From Alkalihalobacterium chitinilyticum (lineage in GTDB: Bacteria > Bacillota > Bacilli > Bacillales > Bacillaceae_F): DNA of 64,000 bases. Position 1 is the first letter of the stretch. Every line of letters starts with the position of its first letter. The notes below the pieces were generated by a model. It was given only the letters and a program-made list of their open reading frames with translations, searched no databases and was not told where the DNA came from. The position numbers were made by a program, and so were the translations under genes. The stretch lies in assembly GCF_029028005.1 (NCBI RefSeq), contig NZ_JAOTPO010000007.1, positions 167,607-231,606 of the forward strand. Reading direction: 5' to 3'. Of the stretch, positions 10,697-18,647 are shown one piece after another.

Positions 10697-10996
10697 TTAT
10701 TCAAATTTTTTAGGAACGATATAATTATTAATCATAAGTGACATAGTATCTCTTACGGCATATTTATATGTCGCTTTGTTTTGAGCAAATATTTGCTCAT
10801 ATATATTTGATTTTATTTCATCTAGCTTTGAACGAATTTCTTCCTCACTCTCTTCTTTAGTCATTTCAAACATTTTTTCTTCTAGTTCCTTATACAATGT
10901 TTCAATATACATTTCATATTCCGTACTAGTTAATATAGACTCTAGTCTTGCTTCAACAAAATCTTCTACACACTTCTGCAAATTCTTATTACTCAT
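10697..10996 (-). CDS. Hypothetical helical protein, 99 aa, first gene of the operon
   Basis: No recognised family. The composition is strongly acidic and helical (for example KELEEKMFEMTKEESEEEIRSKLDE), consistent with a coiled coil. The start ATG follows GGGAGGCATATTT. It is the promoter-proximal gene of the operon and is divergent from the XRE regulator gene at 11134; a 21-bp palindrome between them is the probable operator. The function is unknown. Confidence 0.6.
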   Translation of the reverse strand: MSNKNLQKCVEDFVEARLESILTSTEYEMYIETLYKELEEKMFEMTKEESEEEIRSKLDEIKSNIYEQIFAQNKATYKYAVRDTMSLMINNYIVPKKFE

Positions 10997-11026
10997 AAAT
11001 ATGCCTCCCTATATTCACAATAAGTA

Positions 11027-11047
11027 TATATTCATATTATGAATATA
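11027..11047. promoter_or_regulatory. Probable operator palindrome between divergent genes
   Basis: Perfect 10-bp arms TATATTCATA / TATGAATATA around a single central T. It is positioned between the three-gene operon and the XRE regulator, and is the likely binding site of that regulator. Confidence 0.6.
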
Positions 11048-11133
11048 TTGTACCTCATTGCTTATTGATTGTAAAATGAAAAAACAGTACCATAGATAAT
11101 AAAGAAGAAATATATAAAGTAAGAGGGTATAAC

Positions 11134-11499
11134 ATGAATAATCTTTTAATTGGTAGGTTAATTAAGGAATTGCGTATTAAAAAAAAACTATCAATGGTTC
11201 AATTTGCAAAGAAGGTACAACTCTCTCAACCATCGTTATCTAGAATTGAAAACGGTAATCAAGAATTATCCCTTTCTGCACTTTCGAAAATTTGTTTTGA
11301 GTTGGATACCTCTTTAACAGAATTTTTCCAACAGCTAGAAGTATCTAATTCATTTCAAGAAATTGTACTAAACAAGAATGAGAATAACCAAGAACATATG
11401 GCCGAAGAATTAGAAACCAAACTGATAGAGATGATTACGGAACTATCTCTAGAACAAAAGAAAGCATTATATACTTTACTTTTTCCGTATAGTAAATAA
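11134..11499 (+). CDS. XRE-family helix-turn-helix transcriptional regulator
   Basis: 121-aa regulator. Residues of about 8-62 form the Cro/CI-type HTH: LIKELRIKKKLSMVQFAKK, VQLSQPSLSRIENGNQELS and LSALSKICFELDTSLTEFF, a typical arrangement seen in SinR/ImmR-like phage and integrative-element repressors. The C-terminal part (EELETKLIEMITELSLEQKKALYTLL) is helical and probably mediates dimerisation. It is transcribed divergently from the three-gene operon with a 21-bp palindrome in the intergenic region, so it probably represses that operon and itself. The ATG has a weak AAAGTAAGAGGG ribosome site. A hairpin terminator follows. Confidence 0.85.
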   Translation: MNNLLIGRLIKELRIKKKLSMVQFAKKVQLSQPSLSRIENGNQELSLSALSKICFELDTSLTEFFQQLEVSNSFQEIVLNKNENNQEHMAEELETKLIEMITELSLEQKKALYTLLFPYSK

Positions 11500-11502
11500 A
11501 AA

Positions 11503-11547
11503 AAGCAAGAACACACCTTTGCACAAGGTAAGTTCTCACTTTTATTA
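11503..11547 (+). terminator. Terminator of the XRE regulator gene
   Basis: Nested stem AAGAAC..CCTT / AAGG..GTTCT with an A-rich left flank and TTTTATT on the right, starting just past the stop codon; probably bidirectional. Confidence 0.55.
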
Positions 11548-11653
11548 ATGTTTTTTAAATTTTGTATTTTAAGCTTATATTCTTCCTATAACCATAGAGT
11601 ATTTACTGCATTTAAATATCTATACTATTAACTTACTCAAATTATTTTTTCAC

Positions 11654-11681
11654 TTGCACTTTTTATAAAATATGATATATT
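11654..11681 (+). promoter_or_regulatory. Candidate promoter of the recombinase operon
   Basis: -35 TTGCAC (11654-11659), 16-nt spacer, -10 TATATT (11676-11681). Initiation near 11688 would place leader B in the transcript. Confidence 0.45.
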
Positions 11682-11730
11682 AACCTTATAGGATATTAAA
11701 ATCTAATAAAATATTATACATGCATAATAA

Positions 11731-11812
11731 GGGAAAACCCCAAGCATGGTATAGAAACCTAACATGACTATCTTCTGATTTTCATGCATAGGCTTCTTGC
11801 CGCTTGGGGTTT
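11731..11812 (+). ncRNA. Structured 5' leader / putative attenuator upstream of the recombinase operon (leader B)
   Basis: It begins GGGAAAACCCCAAGC and ends CGCTTGGGGTTT, followed by TTTGTTTTTC. CCCCAAGC (11738-11745) pairs with GCTTGGGG (11802-11809); an inner stem ACCTA..CATG / CATG..TAGG is present. The two boundary motifs are identical to those of leader A on the other strand upstream of the 522-aa gene, while the middle differs, so the pairing ends appear conserved. The T-run makes an intrinsic terminator likely; GGG-CCC pairing at its 5' end could be the alternative state. Confidence 0.6.
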
Positions 11813-11854
11813 TTTGTTTTTCTTATCGAATTAAGAAGGGAAAGGAACTGGAAT

Positions 11855-12028
11855 ATGAAAACAAATACACCTTTAGACTATAACAACTATTATGAGTCAA
11901 TTTTAACAATAGAAAAAAAGCCACAGGAAATGAAAGCAACTCAATTTTTAAACTTTCTATCTGATCTCATTATTAAATATAAAAACAACATAGATTCAGT
12001 AAATACAACTAAAGGAAGTGAAAAGTAA
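11855..12028 (+). CDS. Small hypothetical protein translationally coupled to the first serine recombinase
   Basis: 57 aa from the ATG at 11855, which has the ribosome site GGGAAAGG; an upstream in-frame ATG at 11804 lies inside leader B and is unlikely. Its TAA overlaps the ATG of the recombinase by one base (TAATG), so the two are coupled. No domain is recognised; the composition is hydrophilic and helical. Given its place, it may be an excision or directionality factor or a regulator of the recombinases, but nothing in the sequence proves that. Confidence 0.6.
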   Translation: MKTNTPLDYNNYYESILTIEKKPQEMKATQFLNFLSDLIIKYKNNIDSVNTTKGSEK

Positions 12029-13515
12029 TGAAAAAGGCTTTTGCTTATGTTCGAATTAGTACAGGAAAACAAAAAGGGAACACATCTATTGAGAATCAAA
12101 TAAGTGTAATAAAAGAATATTGTGCTGCTCATGGTTATGAACTTGTGGCAATATACAGTGAACAAGGTTCTGCTAAAAGCATCGAGGGAAGACCCGAATT
12201 TATTAAAATGATCAATGATTTAATTGATACCAACGAAGTTGAATACCTAATTGTTTTAAAAATAGACCGTGCATTTAGAAAGCTAATTGAGTCACTTTTC
12301 ATTTGGGATAAGCTTGAGGAAAACAACAAGTACTTCATATCCATCTATGATAACGTAAATACAACTTATCCCCATTCAAAGGATACCTTTATATTTAATT
12401 CCTATCAGGCTGAAAAAGATAGAGAGAACATACTTAGAAATACTATCTCTGGCATGGAGAAAAAGGCAACCCTCGGGTACTTTAATGGCGGAAAAGTTTA
12501 TGGCTATGAGTCCGTAAGCAAAGAGTTAAGGGTTATTCCTGAAGAAGCTAGTGTAGTAAATTTCATTTTTAAAAAGTATGTATACGACAATTGGGGCTAT
12601 AAAAAGATTGCATCTGAGCTAAATCTCCAATGTATAAAAACAAAAAACAGAAAAGATTGGACCACGACTGCAATTAAAAAAATATTAGAAAACAAGATTT
12701 ATATCGGGTATATTAAGTGGAAAGAAGCATTTACTGAAGGATTACATGAAGCAATAATCCCACAAGAGTTATGGGATAAAGCACAAGAGTTAAGATTGAA
12801 AAAAAGTTTTAAGCCTAAAAAAATTCATCCAGGTACTTACCCCCTTTCCGGGATACTTAAATGTCCTCAATGTGGCTCTGTAATGGTACAAGGAAATAGC
12901 AGCCAGAAGTATAAGTATTACCAATGCAATAAAAACAAAAGCAGCGGTAAGGCTGCTTGTTCATCAAATCTGGTAAAAAAGGAATATGCTGAAGAACATG
13001 TGCTAAATGAGGTAGTTTCCTACTTGAATATCCTTAACCTATCACCTTTACTTCATCAAATAATAGTATCAAACTTAAACTCTACTCTTGTATCACTTGA
13101 GGAAAAGGCAAAAATCTTAAAAAAATCCTTAGATCAGATAGAGAAAAAGCTAAATCACTTTCTTTCCCTTTTATATACAGAGGACGATGATGGAGAAACA
13201 ATCAGCATGGATACCATCACATTATTTATTCGAGAGTCTGAAAAACAAAAAAAGAAAGACCAAAAAAAGCTAAAAGACTTACATCACCGAATCGAGCTTC
13301 AAAAAAGTCTAAGCTTAAACCAAGACATAGAATTCGTTGTCAATAATTTCGAAACCTTTTATTACCTTATCTCAGACGAAGACAAAAAGTTGCTTTTTCA
13401 TAACTTTATCAAAGAAATACACATTACAAAGGGGTCAACTACAAAGGAGAGAAAAATCAAAAAGATTTTTTATCAATTTGAACCTGAAAATTTGATCAAT
13501 ATCCTTTCTGCATAA
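12028..13515 (+). CDS. Large serine recombinase, first of a tandem pair (Ccr-like)
   Basis: Site-specific DNA recombinase of the large serine (resolvase/invertase) family. 495 aa. The N-terminal catalytic domain has AYVRISTGKQ with the predicted nucleophile Ser11, followed by SIENQ, GRPEF and LKIDRAFRKL; the recombinase domain (NFIFKKYVYDNWGYKKIASELN) follows, then a zinc ribbon (LKCPQCGSVM, YYQC, C near residue 310) and a long coiled-coil segment with KKKDQKKLKDL. The arginine-rich active-site segment (KIDRAF) is less canonical than in the second recombinase. It starts coupled to the 57-aa ORF and is followed 74 bp later by another large serine recombinase, as with ccrA-ccrB of staphylococcal cassettes. 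Confidence 0.9.
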   Translation: MKKAFAYVRISTGKQKGNTSIENQISVIKEYCAAHGYELVAIYSEQGSAKSIEGRPEFIKMINDLIDTNEVEYLIVLKIDRAFRKLIESLFIWDKLEENNKYFISIYDNVNTTYPHSKDTFIFNSYQAEKDRENILRNTISGMEKKATLGYFNGGKVYGYESVSKELRVIPEEASVVNFIFKKYVYDNWGYKKIASELNLQCIKTKNRKDWTTTAIKKILENKIYIGYIKWKEAFTEGLHEAIIPQELWDKAQELRLKKSFKPKKIHPGTYPLSGILKCPQCGSVMVQGNSSQKYKYYQCNKNKSSGKAACSSNLVKKEYAEEHVLNEVVSYLNILNLSPLLHQIIVSNLNSTLVSLEEKAKILKKSLDQIEKKLNHFLSLLYTEDDDGETISMDTITLFIRESEKQKKKDQKKLKDLHHRIELQKSLSLNQDIEFVVNNFETFYYLISDEDKKLLFHNFIKEIHITKGSTTKERKIKKIFYQFEPENLINILSA

Positions 13516-13589
13516 TCAGGGTGAATGACAACTGTCATTTCACCTTTTTTTATTGCCATTGTATGATAATAAAGAAGGAGGTTACAGCA

Positions 13590-15308
13590 ATGGAAATTAA
13601 AAAAGTAGCCATATATGCTCGCGTAAGTACAGAAGAACAAGCATCTGAGGGGTATAGTATTAGCGCTCAACTCCAAACGCTTCGACAGTACGCAACACTG
13701 TATAATTGGGAAATTGCTGATGAGTATGTTGATGAAGGAATTAGCGGGAAATCTATTAAAGGTCGCCCTGCAATGCAAAGGCTTGTAGCTGATATAGATA
13801 AGGGAAAATTCCAAGCAGTATTAGTTTGGAAGATATCACGTCTTTCCCGTAATATGTTAGATACCCTCGTTTTACTAGATCAATTTGAAGAAAACGATGT
13901 GAAGTTTATTTCTTACTCAGAGAACTTTGACACTGGTACTCCCATAGGCCGTTTAGTTGTTCAACTTATGGCTTCTATCGCCGAAATGGAACGTAATACC
14001 CTATCCGAAAACGTAAAGCTTGGAATGACCCAAAGAGCAAAAGAAGGTTCGTGGAATGGAGGTCTTGTATTTGGCTATGATTCAGTGGAGAAAGAACTAT
14101 TAATAAACCAGAAAGAAGCAGCAATTGTAACTTTAATCTTTGAAATGTATTCAGAAGGTAAAGGCTTAAAGGCGATTGCGAATTCGCTTAATAAAGCAGG
14201 TTATAAGACAAAGCACAATAGACACTTTTCAATCAACGGTATAGCAACAATTTTAGACAATCCAGTTTATATAGGTAAGATAAGATGGTTACAAGTAGAA
14301 AATTGGGAAAAACGACGTAGGAAAGGGAAAAATCCCACCCCTATAATCGTAGATGGAAAACATAAACCCATTGTTGCGAATGAACTATGGAGTGTTGTCC
14401 AAGCACGTAGACAAAGTAAATCCTTTAAGCAACGTCAATCAAACGAACCTTTTCTGTTAAGCAGTATCCTTCGATGTCCTGATTGCGGCCAAGGAATGGT
14501 ACCATCAATAACTACTTCTACTCGAAAGGATGGGTCAAAACATAAACACCGTTACTATGTCTGTAGTAATTTCCACAATAAAGGGTCTTCTGTCTGTAAG
14601 GCAAATTCTATTAGAGCTTATGAAGCAGAAGAATCTGTAATTAACCGTTTAGAGAATTTCTTAGCTGATTCCAAGCTCTACATCAATACAATAGAGTCTC
14701 TGAATAAACAAACAGTTCAATCGACTATACAGAACCAGGATGAATTAGAAAAGATTGAACAGCAGTTAGTAAAAGTTAATACCATGCAAGAAAAGTACAT
14801 GGAAGCATTTGAACAGAACCTTTTCCCAATTACAATATTACAAGAACGCTTACAAAAGCTTTCCATAGAAAAAAAGGGTTTAGAACAAAAGAAAAATGAA
14901 CTTAGTGTTCAACTAAGTTCATCAGACTCAAAAGTAATTCCTCCAGATGTTATTCGCCATCTATTAGAAAAGTACTTAGGAATTTTCAAACAGTCTTCGC
15001 GAGAGAAAAAGAAGCAACTCTTTCAACTCTTACTAAATAACATAACGATTAAGCATTCTGATGGTCGATCTAGAACTGTCGATAAAATTGAACTCGATTT
15101 TGACTTTTCAGAGGTCAATCTTTCCAAGACCTTTACACTTATCCACATATTAAATCTTGATTTAGATAAGACAGAGGAAAACTCGACTTCCAACCCTAAT
15201 CTAAACGACAAAATGCCATCTTATTTACAACTTTTTTTGCCTCTATTTGTGGTACGGTTCACCCCGATTAATCCTGAACGCCCGATACACCTGCTCCACC
15301 AAGATTAA
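13590..15308 (+). CDS. Large serine recombinase, second of the tandem pair, ending inside rlmH
   Basis: Site-specific recombinase, 572 aa from the ATG at 13590 preceded by AAGGAGG (an in-frame ATG at 13521 has no ribosome site). Catalytic domain: [12 protein letters not shown] with Ser13, [28 protein letters not shown] and AEMERN. The recombinase domain contains [16 protein letters not shown] and [10 protein letters not shown]; the zinc ribbon is [10 protein letters not shown] with YYVC and C residues near 355; a coiled coil ([17 protein letters not shown]) follows. The last 21 codons lie antisense over the 3' end of rlmH, so the C-terminus shown exists only in the integrated state. Being next to rlmH, it is the likely integrase of this element. 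Confidence 0.93.
   Translation: MEIKKVAIYARVSTEEQASEGYSISAQLQTLRQYATLYNWEIADEYVDEGISGKSIKGRPAMQRLVADIDKGKFQAVLVWKISRLSRNMLDTLVLLDQFEENDVKFISYSENFDTGTPIGRLVVQLMASIAEMERNTLSENVKLGMTQRAKEGSWNGGLVFGYDSVEKELLINQKEAAIVTLIFEMYSEGKGLKAIANSLNKAGYKTKHNRHFSINGIATILDNPVYIGKIRWLQVENWEKRRRKGKNPTPIIVDGKHKPIVANELWSVVQARRQSKSFKQRQSNEPFLLSSILRCPDCGQGMVPSITTSTRKDGSKHKHRYYVCSNFHNKGSSVCKANSIRAYEAEESVINRLENFLADSKLYINTIESLNKQTVQSTIQNQDELEKIEQQLVKVNTMQEKYMEAFEQNLFPITILQERLQKLSIEKKGLEQKKNELSVQLSSSDSKVIPPDVIRHLLEKYLGIFKQSSREKKKQLFQLLLNNITIKHSDGRSRTVDKIELDFDFSEVNLSKTFTLIHILNLDLDKTEENSTSNPNLNDKMPSYLQLFLPLFVVRFTPINPERPIHLLHQD
15243..15262. other. Probable attachment site in the 3' end of rlmH
   Basis: The rlmH terminus encodes GEPYHK-stop, the place used as attB by staphylococcal cassette elements and other rlmH-targeting elements. 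The serine recombinase gene runs straight into it. I could not find a second copy of TACCACAA in the accessory block, so the opposite attachment site is not identified. Confidence 0.5.
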
Positions 15309-15722
15309 CCGCATGAGCTGATGGGGAAACGTCATTTTGGAAAACGACAGCTGCGCATTGGATCGTTTTAACACTTCATCACTTAATCCTAGTGATCCTC
15401 CGATTATAAATGCAATTTTACTTTTACCGTACGTGGCCAGCTTGTCCAGCTCCGACGCTAACTGTTCCGATGACATTTGCTTTCCTTGAATGGCAAGTGC
15501 AATTACATGTGCATCAGGATGCACTTTGGCAAGAATTCGTTCGCCCTCTTTTTGCTTAATTTGTTCCATTTCTGTTTCACTTAATTGTTCCGGGGCTTTT
15601 TCATCTGGTACTTCAATGACTTCTATCTTTGCATAGGCACTTAATCTTTTTAAATATTCATTTATCCCCAACGTTAAATATTTCTCTTTTAGCTTTCCTA
15701 CAGTGACAATTGAGATATTCAC
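15243..15722 (-). CDS. rlmH: 23S rRNA pseudouridine-1915 N3-methyltransferase RlmH
   Basis: SPOUT-family methyltransferase that uses S-adenosylmethionine to modify position 1915 of 23S rRNA in the assembled ribosome. 159 aa, the canonical length. Family motifs are present: an N-terminal [12 protein letters not shown], the SAM-binding knot segment [13 protein letters not shown] and the C-terminal [27 protein letters not shown] plus GEPYHK. The gene (orfX in staphylococci) is the known attB of SCC elements; here its 3' end is intact, so insertion has recreated the end of the reading frame. It is preceded by a run of DnaA boxes. Confidence 0.97.
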   Translation of the reverse strand: MNISIVTVGKLKEKYLTLGINEYLKRLSAYAKIEVIEVPDEKAPEQLSETEMEQIKQKEGERILAKVHPDAHVIALAIQGKQMSSEQLASELDKLATYGKSKIAFIIGGSLGLSDEVLKRSNAQLSFSKMTFPHQLMRLILVEQVYRAFRINRGEPYHK

Positions 15723-15749
15723 AGGTTAATTCTCCCCACTCTAATAAAG

Positions 15750-15779
15750 TTATCCACAGAACTTATCCACATATCCACA
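15750..15779. promoter_or_regulatory. DnaA-box cluster upstream of rlmH
   Basis: Two perfect TTATCCACA boxes at 15750-15758 and 15763-15771, plus ATATCCACA at 15771-15779. Inverted copies TGTGGATAA lie at 15840-15848 (inside the next ORF) and 16031-16039. Bacillus subtilis is known to have DnaA-box clusters outside oriC that restrain initiation, including one by yydA (rlmH), as I recall. Confidence 0.7.
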
Positions 15780-15791
15780 CACTTGTTCCCA

Positions 15792-15953
15792 TTAATCTGT
15801 AATTATGTATGTAGGTTGCTCGTCACAGAAGGAGCAACCTGTGGATAATTTTTGTTCATCTGATAAAATTTCCATGTTTGGTGCTGCCTCACACTCGTCA
15901 ATAATGTGCTCCATTGCTAGTTCTACGTGTTCTTTACAAGTATAGTATTTCAT
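15792..15953 (-). CDS. CxxH/CxxC-motif small protein (YyzF-like)
   Basis: 53 aa from the ATG at 15953, preceded by GAAGGGAGTACCAAT; an upstream in-frame ATG at 15980 lacks such a site. The sequence carries CKEH at residues 6-9 and a C-terminal CSFC, forming a probable zinc-binding pair, and fits the small CxxH/CxxC proteins annotated beside rlmH in Bacillaceae. A DnaA box (15840) falls within the coding sequence. The function is unknown; the identification rests on the motif pattern and the conserved position between rlmH and htrC. Confidence 0.8.
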   Translation of the reverse strand: MKYYTCKEHVELAMEHIIDECEAAPNMEILSDEQKLSTGCSFCDEQPTYIITD

Positions 15954-16150
15954 ATTGGTACTCCCTTCACATCCGCTCATTAACTTTTTGGCTTTTTATT
16001 ATAACATACCCTATCCTATATCATGTTACTTGTGGATAAACTTTTTAGCTCTCTTACTATTATTGTGTACACCAACTAACAATTAAATGGTAATATTTAT
16101 ATAAATCAATCTATTTATTCAAACCACTCTAAAATTGAAGGAGCGAAACT

Positions 16151-17074
16151 ATGAATTTTACTAATATTACTGTTGCAGGTAGTGGTGTGTTAGGCAGTCA
16201 AATCGCTTTCCAAACGGCATTCAAAGGATTTAATGTATCTGTCTTTGACATTAATGATGAAGCGATTCAAAAAGGACAGGACAGAATTTTAAGATTAAAA
16301 CGCCTTTATCAAAAAGACTTAGGAGCTTCTGACGAAGAAGTGAATGCTGCATACGACCGAATTTCTTTTTATACGGATCTATCTCAAGCAACAAGAGATA
16401 CGGATCTCGTAATTGAAGCTGTTCCTGAAGTCGTATCCATCAAAACAGATTTTTACGAGAAATTAGGACAAGTTGCACCTGAAAAAACTGTTTTTGCTAC
16501 TAACTCTTCAACGTTCCTCCCTAGTCAATTTGCAGAAGCTACAGGCAGACCAGAAAAGTTCTTAGCTCTTCATTTTGCTAATACGATTTGGAAAAACAAC
16601 ACGGCAGAGGTAATGAAACACCCAGGTACGGATATGAAAGTATTTGATGAAGTACTTCAATTTGCTGAAGAAATTGGAATGATTGGTCTTCCACTATATA
16701 AAGAACAACCTGGCTATATCATCAACTCTTTACTCGTACCATTCTTAGAAGCAGCTCAAATGCTCCTAGCCAACGAAGTCTCAGACATCGAAACAATTGA
16801 TAAAACGTGGATGATTGGAACGGGAGCCCCTATAGGTCCATTTGCAATGCTAGACGTGGTTGGTGTGACTACCGCTTATAATATTACCAATGCAAGAGCT
16901 CAAGCAACAGGTAATGAAGAACTTAAAAAACTAGCTGACTTTATTAAAACGGAATATATCGATAAAGGAAAATTGGGTAGAGAAACAGGAGAAGGCTTTT
17001 ATACATATCCCAACCCGAGTTTTGCTAAACCGGACTTTTTAAAAGGGAAAGCTGACTACTTGGTAAAAAGCTAA
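16151..17074 (+). CDS. 3-hydroxyacyl-CoA (3-hydroxybutyryl-CoA) dehydrogenase family protein
   Basis: NAD-dependent oxidation of 3-hydroxyacyl-CoA to 3-oxoacyl-CoA in fatty acid or butanoate metabolism; cytosolic. The 307 aa comprise an N-terminal Rossmann domain with the dinucleotide motif VAGSGVLGSQIAF, the NSSTFLPSQFA segment and the His-containing LALHFANTIWKN, where His is the probable catalytic residue. The C-terminal helical dimerisation domain has GAPIGPFAMLDVVG and ends GRETGEGFYTYPNP. The ATG is preceded by GAAGGAGCGAAA. It stands alone on the plus strand between two minus-strand genes and ends in its own terminator. The exact acyl-chain preference cannot be told. Confidence 0.88.
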   Translation: MNFTNITVAGSGVLGSQIAFQTAFKGFNVSVFDINDEAIQKGQDRILRLKRLYQKDLGASDEEVNAAYDRISFYTDLSQATRDTDLVIEAVPEVVSIKTDFYEKLGQVAPEKTVFATNSSTFLPSQFAEATGRPEKFLALHFANTIWKNNTAEVMKHPGTDMKVFDEVLQFAEEIGMIGLPLYKEQPGYIINSLLVPFLEAAQMLLANEVSDIETIDKTWMIGTGAPIGPFAMLDVVGVTTAYNITNARAQATGNEELKKLADFIKTEYIDKGKLGRETGEGFYTYPNPSFAKPDFLKGKADYLVKS

Positions 17075-17084
17075 CCACCACAAC

Positions 17085-17113
17085 AAAGAGGCATTCTAGA
17101 CGAATGCCTCTTT
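17085..17113. terminator. Terminator shared by two convergent genes
   Basis: Perfect 12-bp stem AAAGAGGCATTC / GAATGCCTCTTT with a 5-nt loop, 10 bp after the dehydrogenase gene and 22 bp from the stop of htrC; it can act in both directions. Confidence 0.8.
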
Positions 17114-17134
17114 ACTTTTCATTATTTTTAACAA

Positions 17135-18352
17135 CTAAAAACTTTGTTGTTCTGCTAATTGTAATTGTATTGTTTCTTTTTTACCTTGTCGATAGAAGGT
17201 CACTTCAATTTCGTCACCAATTCGTGTTTTCGAATATAAGTACTTTCTTAAATCGTGGCTATTCTCAATTTTGGTACCATCAATTTCGACTATGACATCA
17301 TATTCCTTAAGCCCAGCTCGCTCAGCTGGTGACATTGGTGCAATGCTTGTGATAAATACACCTGCTTTCACTTCTGCTGGCAACTTCAATGTTTCTTGCC
17401 AGTGGTACCCTGGAATTTCTGATAATGAACGAATGCCGACTCCCATTTGCGGACGTTGTACTTCACCAAATCGTTCAAGGTCTTCAATTACAGGTACGGC
17501 AACGGCTGTTGGGATTGCAAACCCGATCCCCTCTACAGCACTCTGGTTAATTTTCATTGAGTTAATACCAATTACTTGCCCTTTGATATTAATTAATGCT
17601 CCTCCACTATTTCCTGGATTAATCGCAGCATCCGTTTGCAGGACTTCCGCATGCCAATCGATTTGTCCATTTCCAGTTAAGTCAACAGGGATGCTTCTTT
17701 CTTTTGCACTAATAATTCCTTGCGTAACTGAGCTTGAAAAACGAAGACCTAGTGGATTTCCGATCGCAATCGCCGGCTCTCCAGCACGCAGCGTTTCTGA
17801 ATTACCAAATTCAGCTACTGTCGTTACCCCATCATCATCAATTTCAAGTACGGCTAAATCGGTAATCACGTCAGCTCCTAACAGTCTCGCTTCTACACGA
17901 GTTCCATCTGCAAGACTAACCTCAATTTGTCTAGCACCGTCAATTACATGATGGTTCGTTACGACGAATGCTTTTCCATCTGCTTTTTTATAGATCACAC
18001 CAGATCCTGTACCCTCATTTATATCTTCAGACCAAAAGTTGGATTGTTGAAGGTTAATTACGCCAACCACTGCATCGGATACCATTTCAACGGCATCGGT
18101 AATATCCGTATTGACAGAAACATTGACCGTTTGTTCTAAACCATCAGGTGTTCTTTCGATCACTTCATTGACCGGTTCATTTGCTCGTTCTACTTCGTAT
18201 GGAAGAAGTCCCATTTGTGAGAGAACGGGAATTGAAAAAAGAACCATCAATCCTCCAATAACTGCACCAATAAACGCTGACAGACCTAGTCCTTTTCCAT
18301 TGCGCCGGTTCTGTCTCGTTTCGGTAGAATAGTGTTCATCGTAATATCCCAT
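17135..18352 (-). CDS. htrC: HtrA/DegP-family membrane-anchored serine protease
   Basis: Envelope quality-control protease. It starts preferably at the ATG at 18352 (405 aa; an ATG 12 nt upstream is also possible). The N-terminus is cytoplasmic and basic, followed by one transmembrane segment (GLSAFIGAVIGGLMVLFSIPVL). The trypsin-like domain shows the triad: His in VVTNHHVIDG, Asp in DLAVLEID and Ser in NPGNSGGALIN. A C-terminal PDZ domain (AGVFITSIAPMSPAERAGLKEYDVIVEIDG) follows. It lies downstream of walRKHIJ, the conserved location of htrC (yycK) in Bacillus, and 296 bp from walJ with a terminator between them, so it is probably transcribed separately. Confidence 0.93.
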   Translation of the reverse strand: MGYYDEHYSTETRQNRRNGKGLGLSAFIGAVIGGLMVLFSIPVLSQMGLLPYEVERANEPVNEVIERTPDGLEQTVNVSVNTDITDAVEMVSDAVVGVINLQQSNFWSEDINEGTGSGVIYKKADGKAFVVTNHHVIDGARQIEVSLADGTRVEARLLGADVITDLAVLEIDDDGVTTVAEFGNSETLRAGEPAIAIGNPLGLRFSSSVTQGIISAKERSIPVDLTGNGQIDWHAEVLQTDAAINPGNSGGALINIKGQVIGINSMKINQSAVEGIGFAIPTAVAVPVIEDLERFGEVQRPQMGVGIRSLSEIPGYHWQETLKLPAEVKAGVFITSIAPMSPAERAGLKEYDVIVEIDGTKIENSHDLRKYLYSKTRIGDEIEVTFYRQGKKETIQLQLAEQQSF

Positions 18353-18584
18353 GTCTGCCACCATCCTTTTATCGATAGTAAGTAAAATTAAGTCCTTTTA
18401 ATTTTATTATATTTGCCCTGAGTAAAAAGTCTACATGAGAGCAATACTTTTGATTATTTCACATACTATCTACTAGATTTCCCAAAAATCAGCGCCATCA
18501 AACCATAATTAAACGCCTCTAGTTCAAGCTTTTTACGATAGAGCTATAAATGCTAGTTTTTTGAAAATATCACTGTATTACGAA

Positions 18585-18625
18585 AAAACAGGAGTGAGAC
18601 ATTAAGTCGTCTACACTCCTGTTTT
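18585..18625 (-). terminator. Terminator of the walRKHIJ operon
   Basis: Stem AAAACAGGAGTG / CACTCCTGTTTT with a 17-nt loop, followed by a T-run in the minus-strand transcript, 23 bp after the walJ stop codon. Confidence 0.8.
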
Positions 18626-18647
18626 ATCCTAAGTTTTAAATACTTAC

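Noticed and set aside
13521..13589. Upstream start of the second recombinase at 13521
   Set aside because: No ribosome site, and the extra residues are not part of the catalytic-domain family; ATG 13590 follows AAGGAGG.
17071..17090. ACCACAACAAAGAGGC as the second attachment site (resembles ACCACAAATAGAGGC at the rlmH end)
   Set aside because: It belongs to the terminator and end of the dehydrogenase gene on the other side of rlmH, and lies outside the accessory block.
17271..18332. Long plus-strand open frames opposite htrC (17271-17951 and others)
   Set aside because: Shadows of the conserved protease gene on the other strand; no ribosome sites or protein features.
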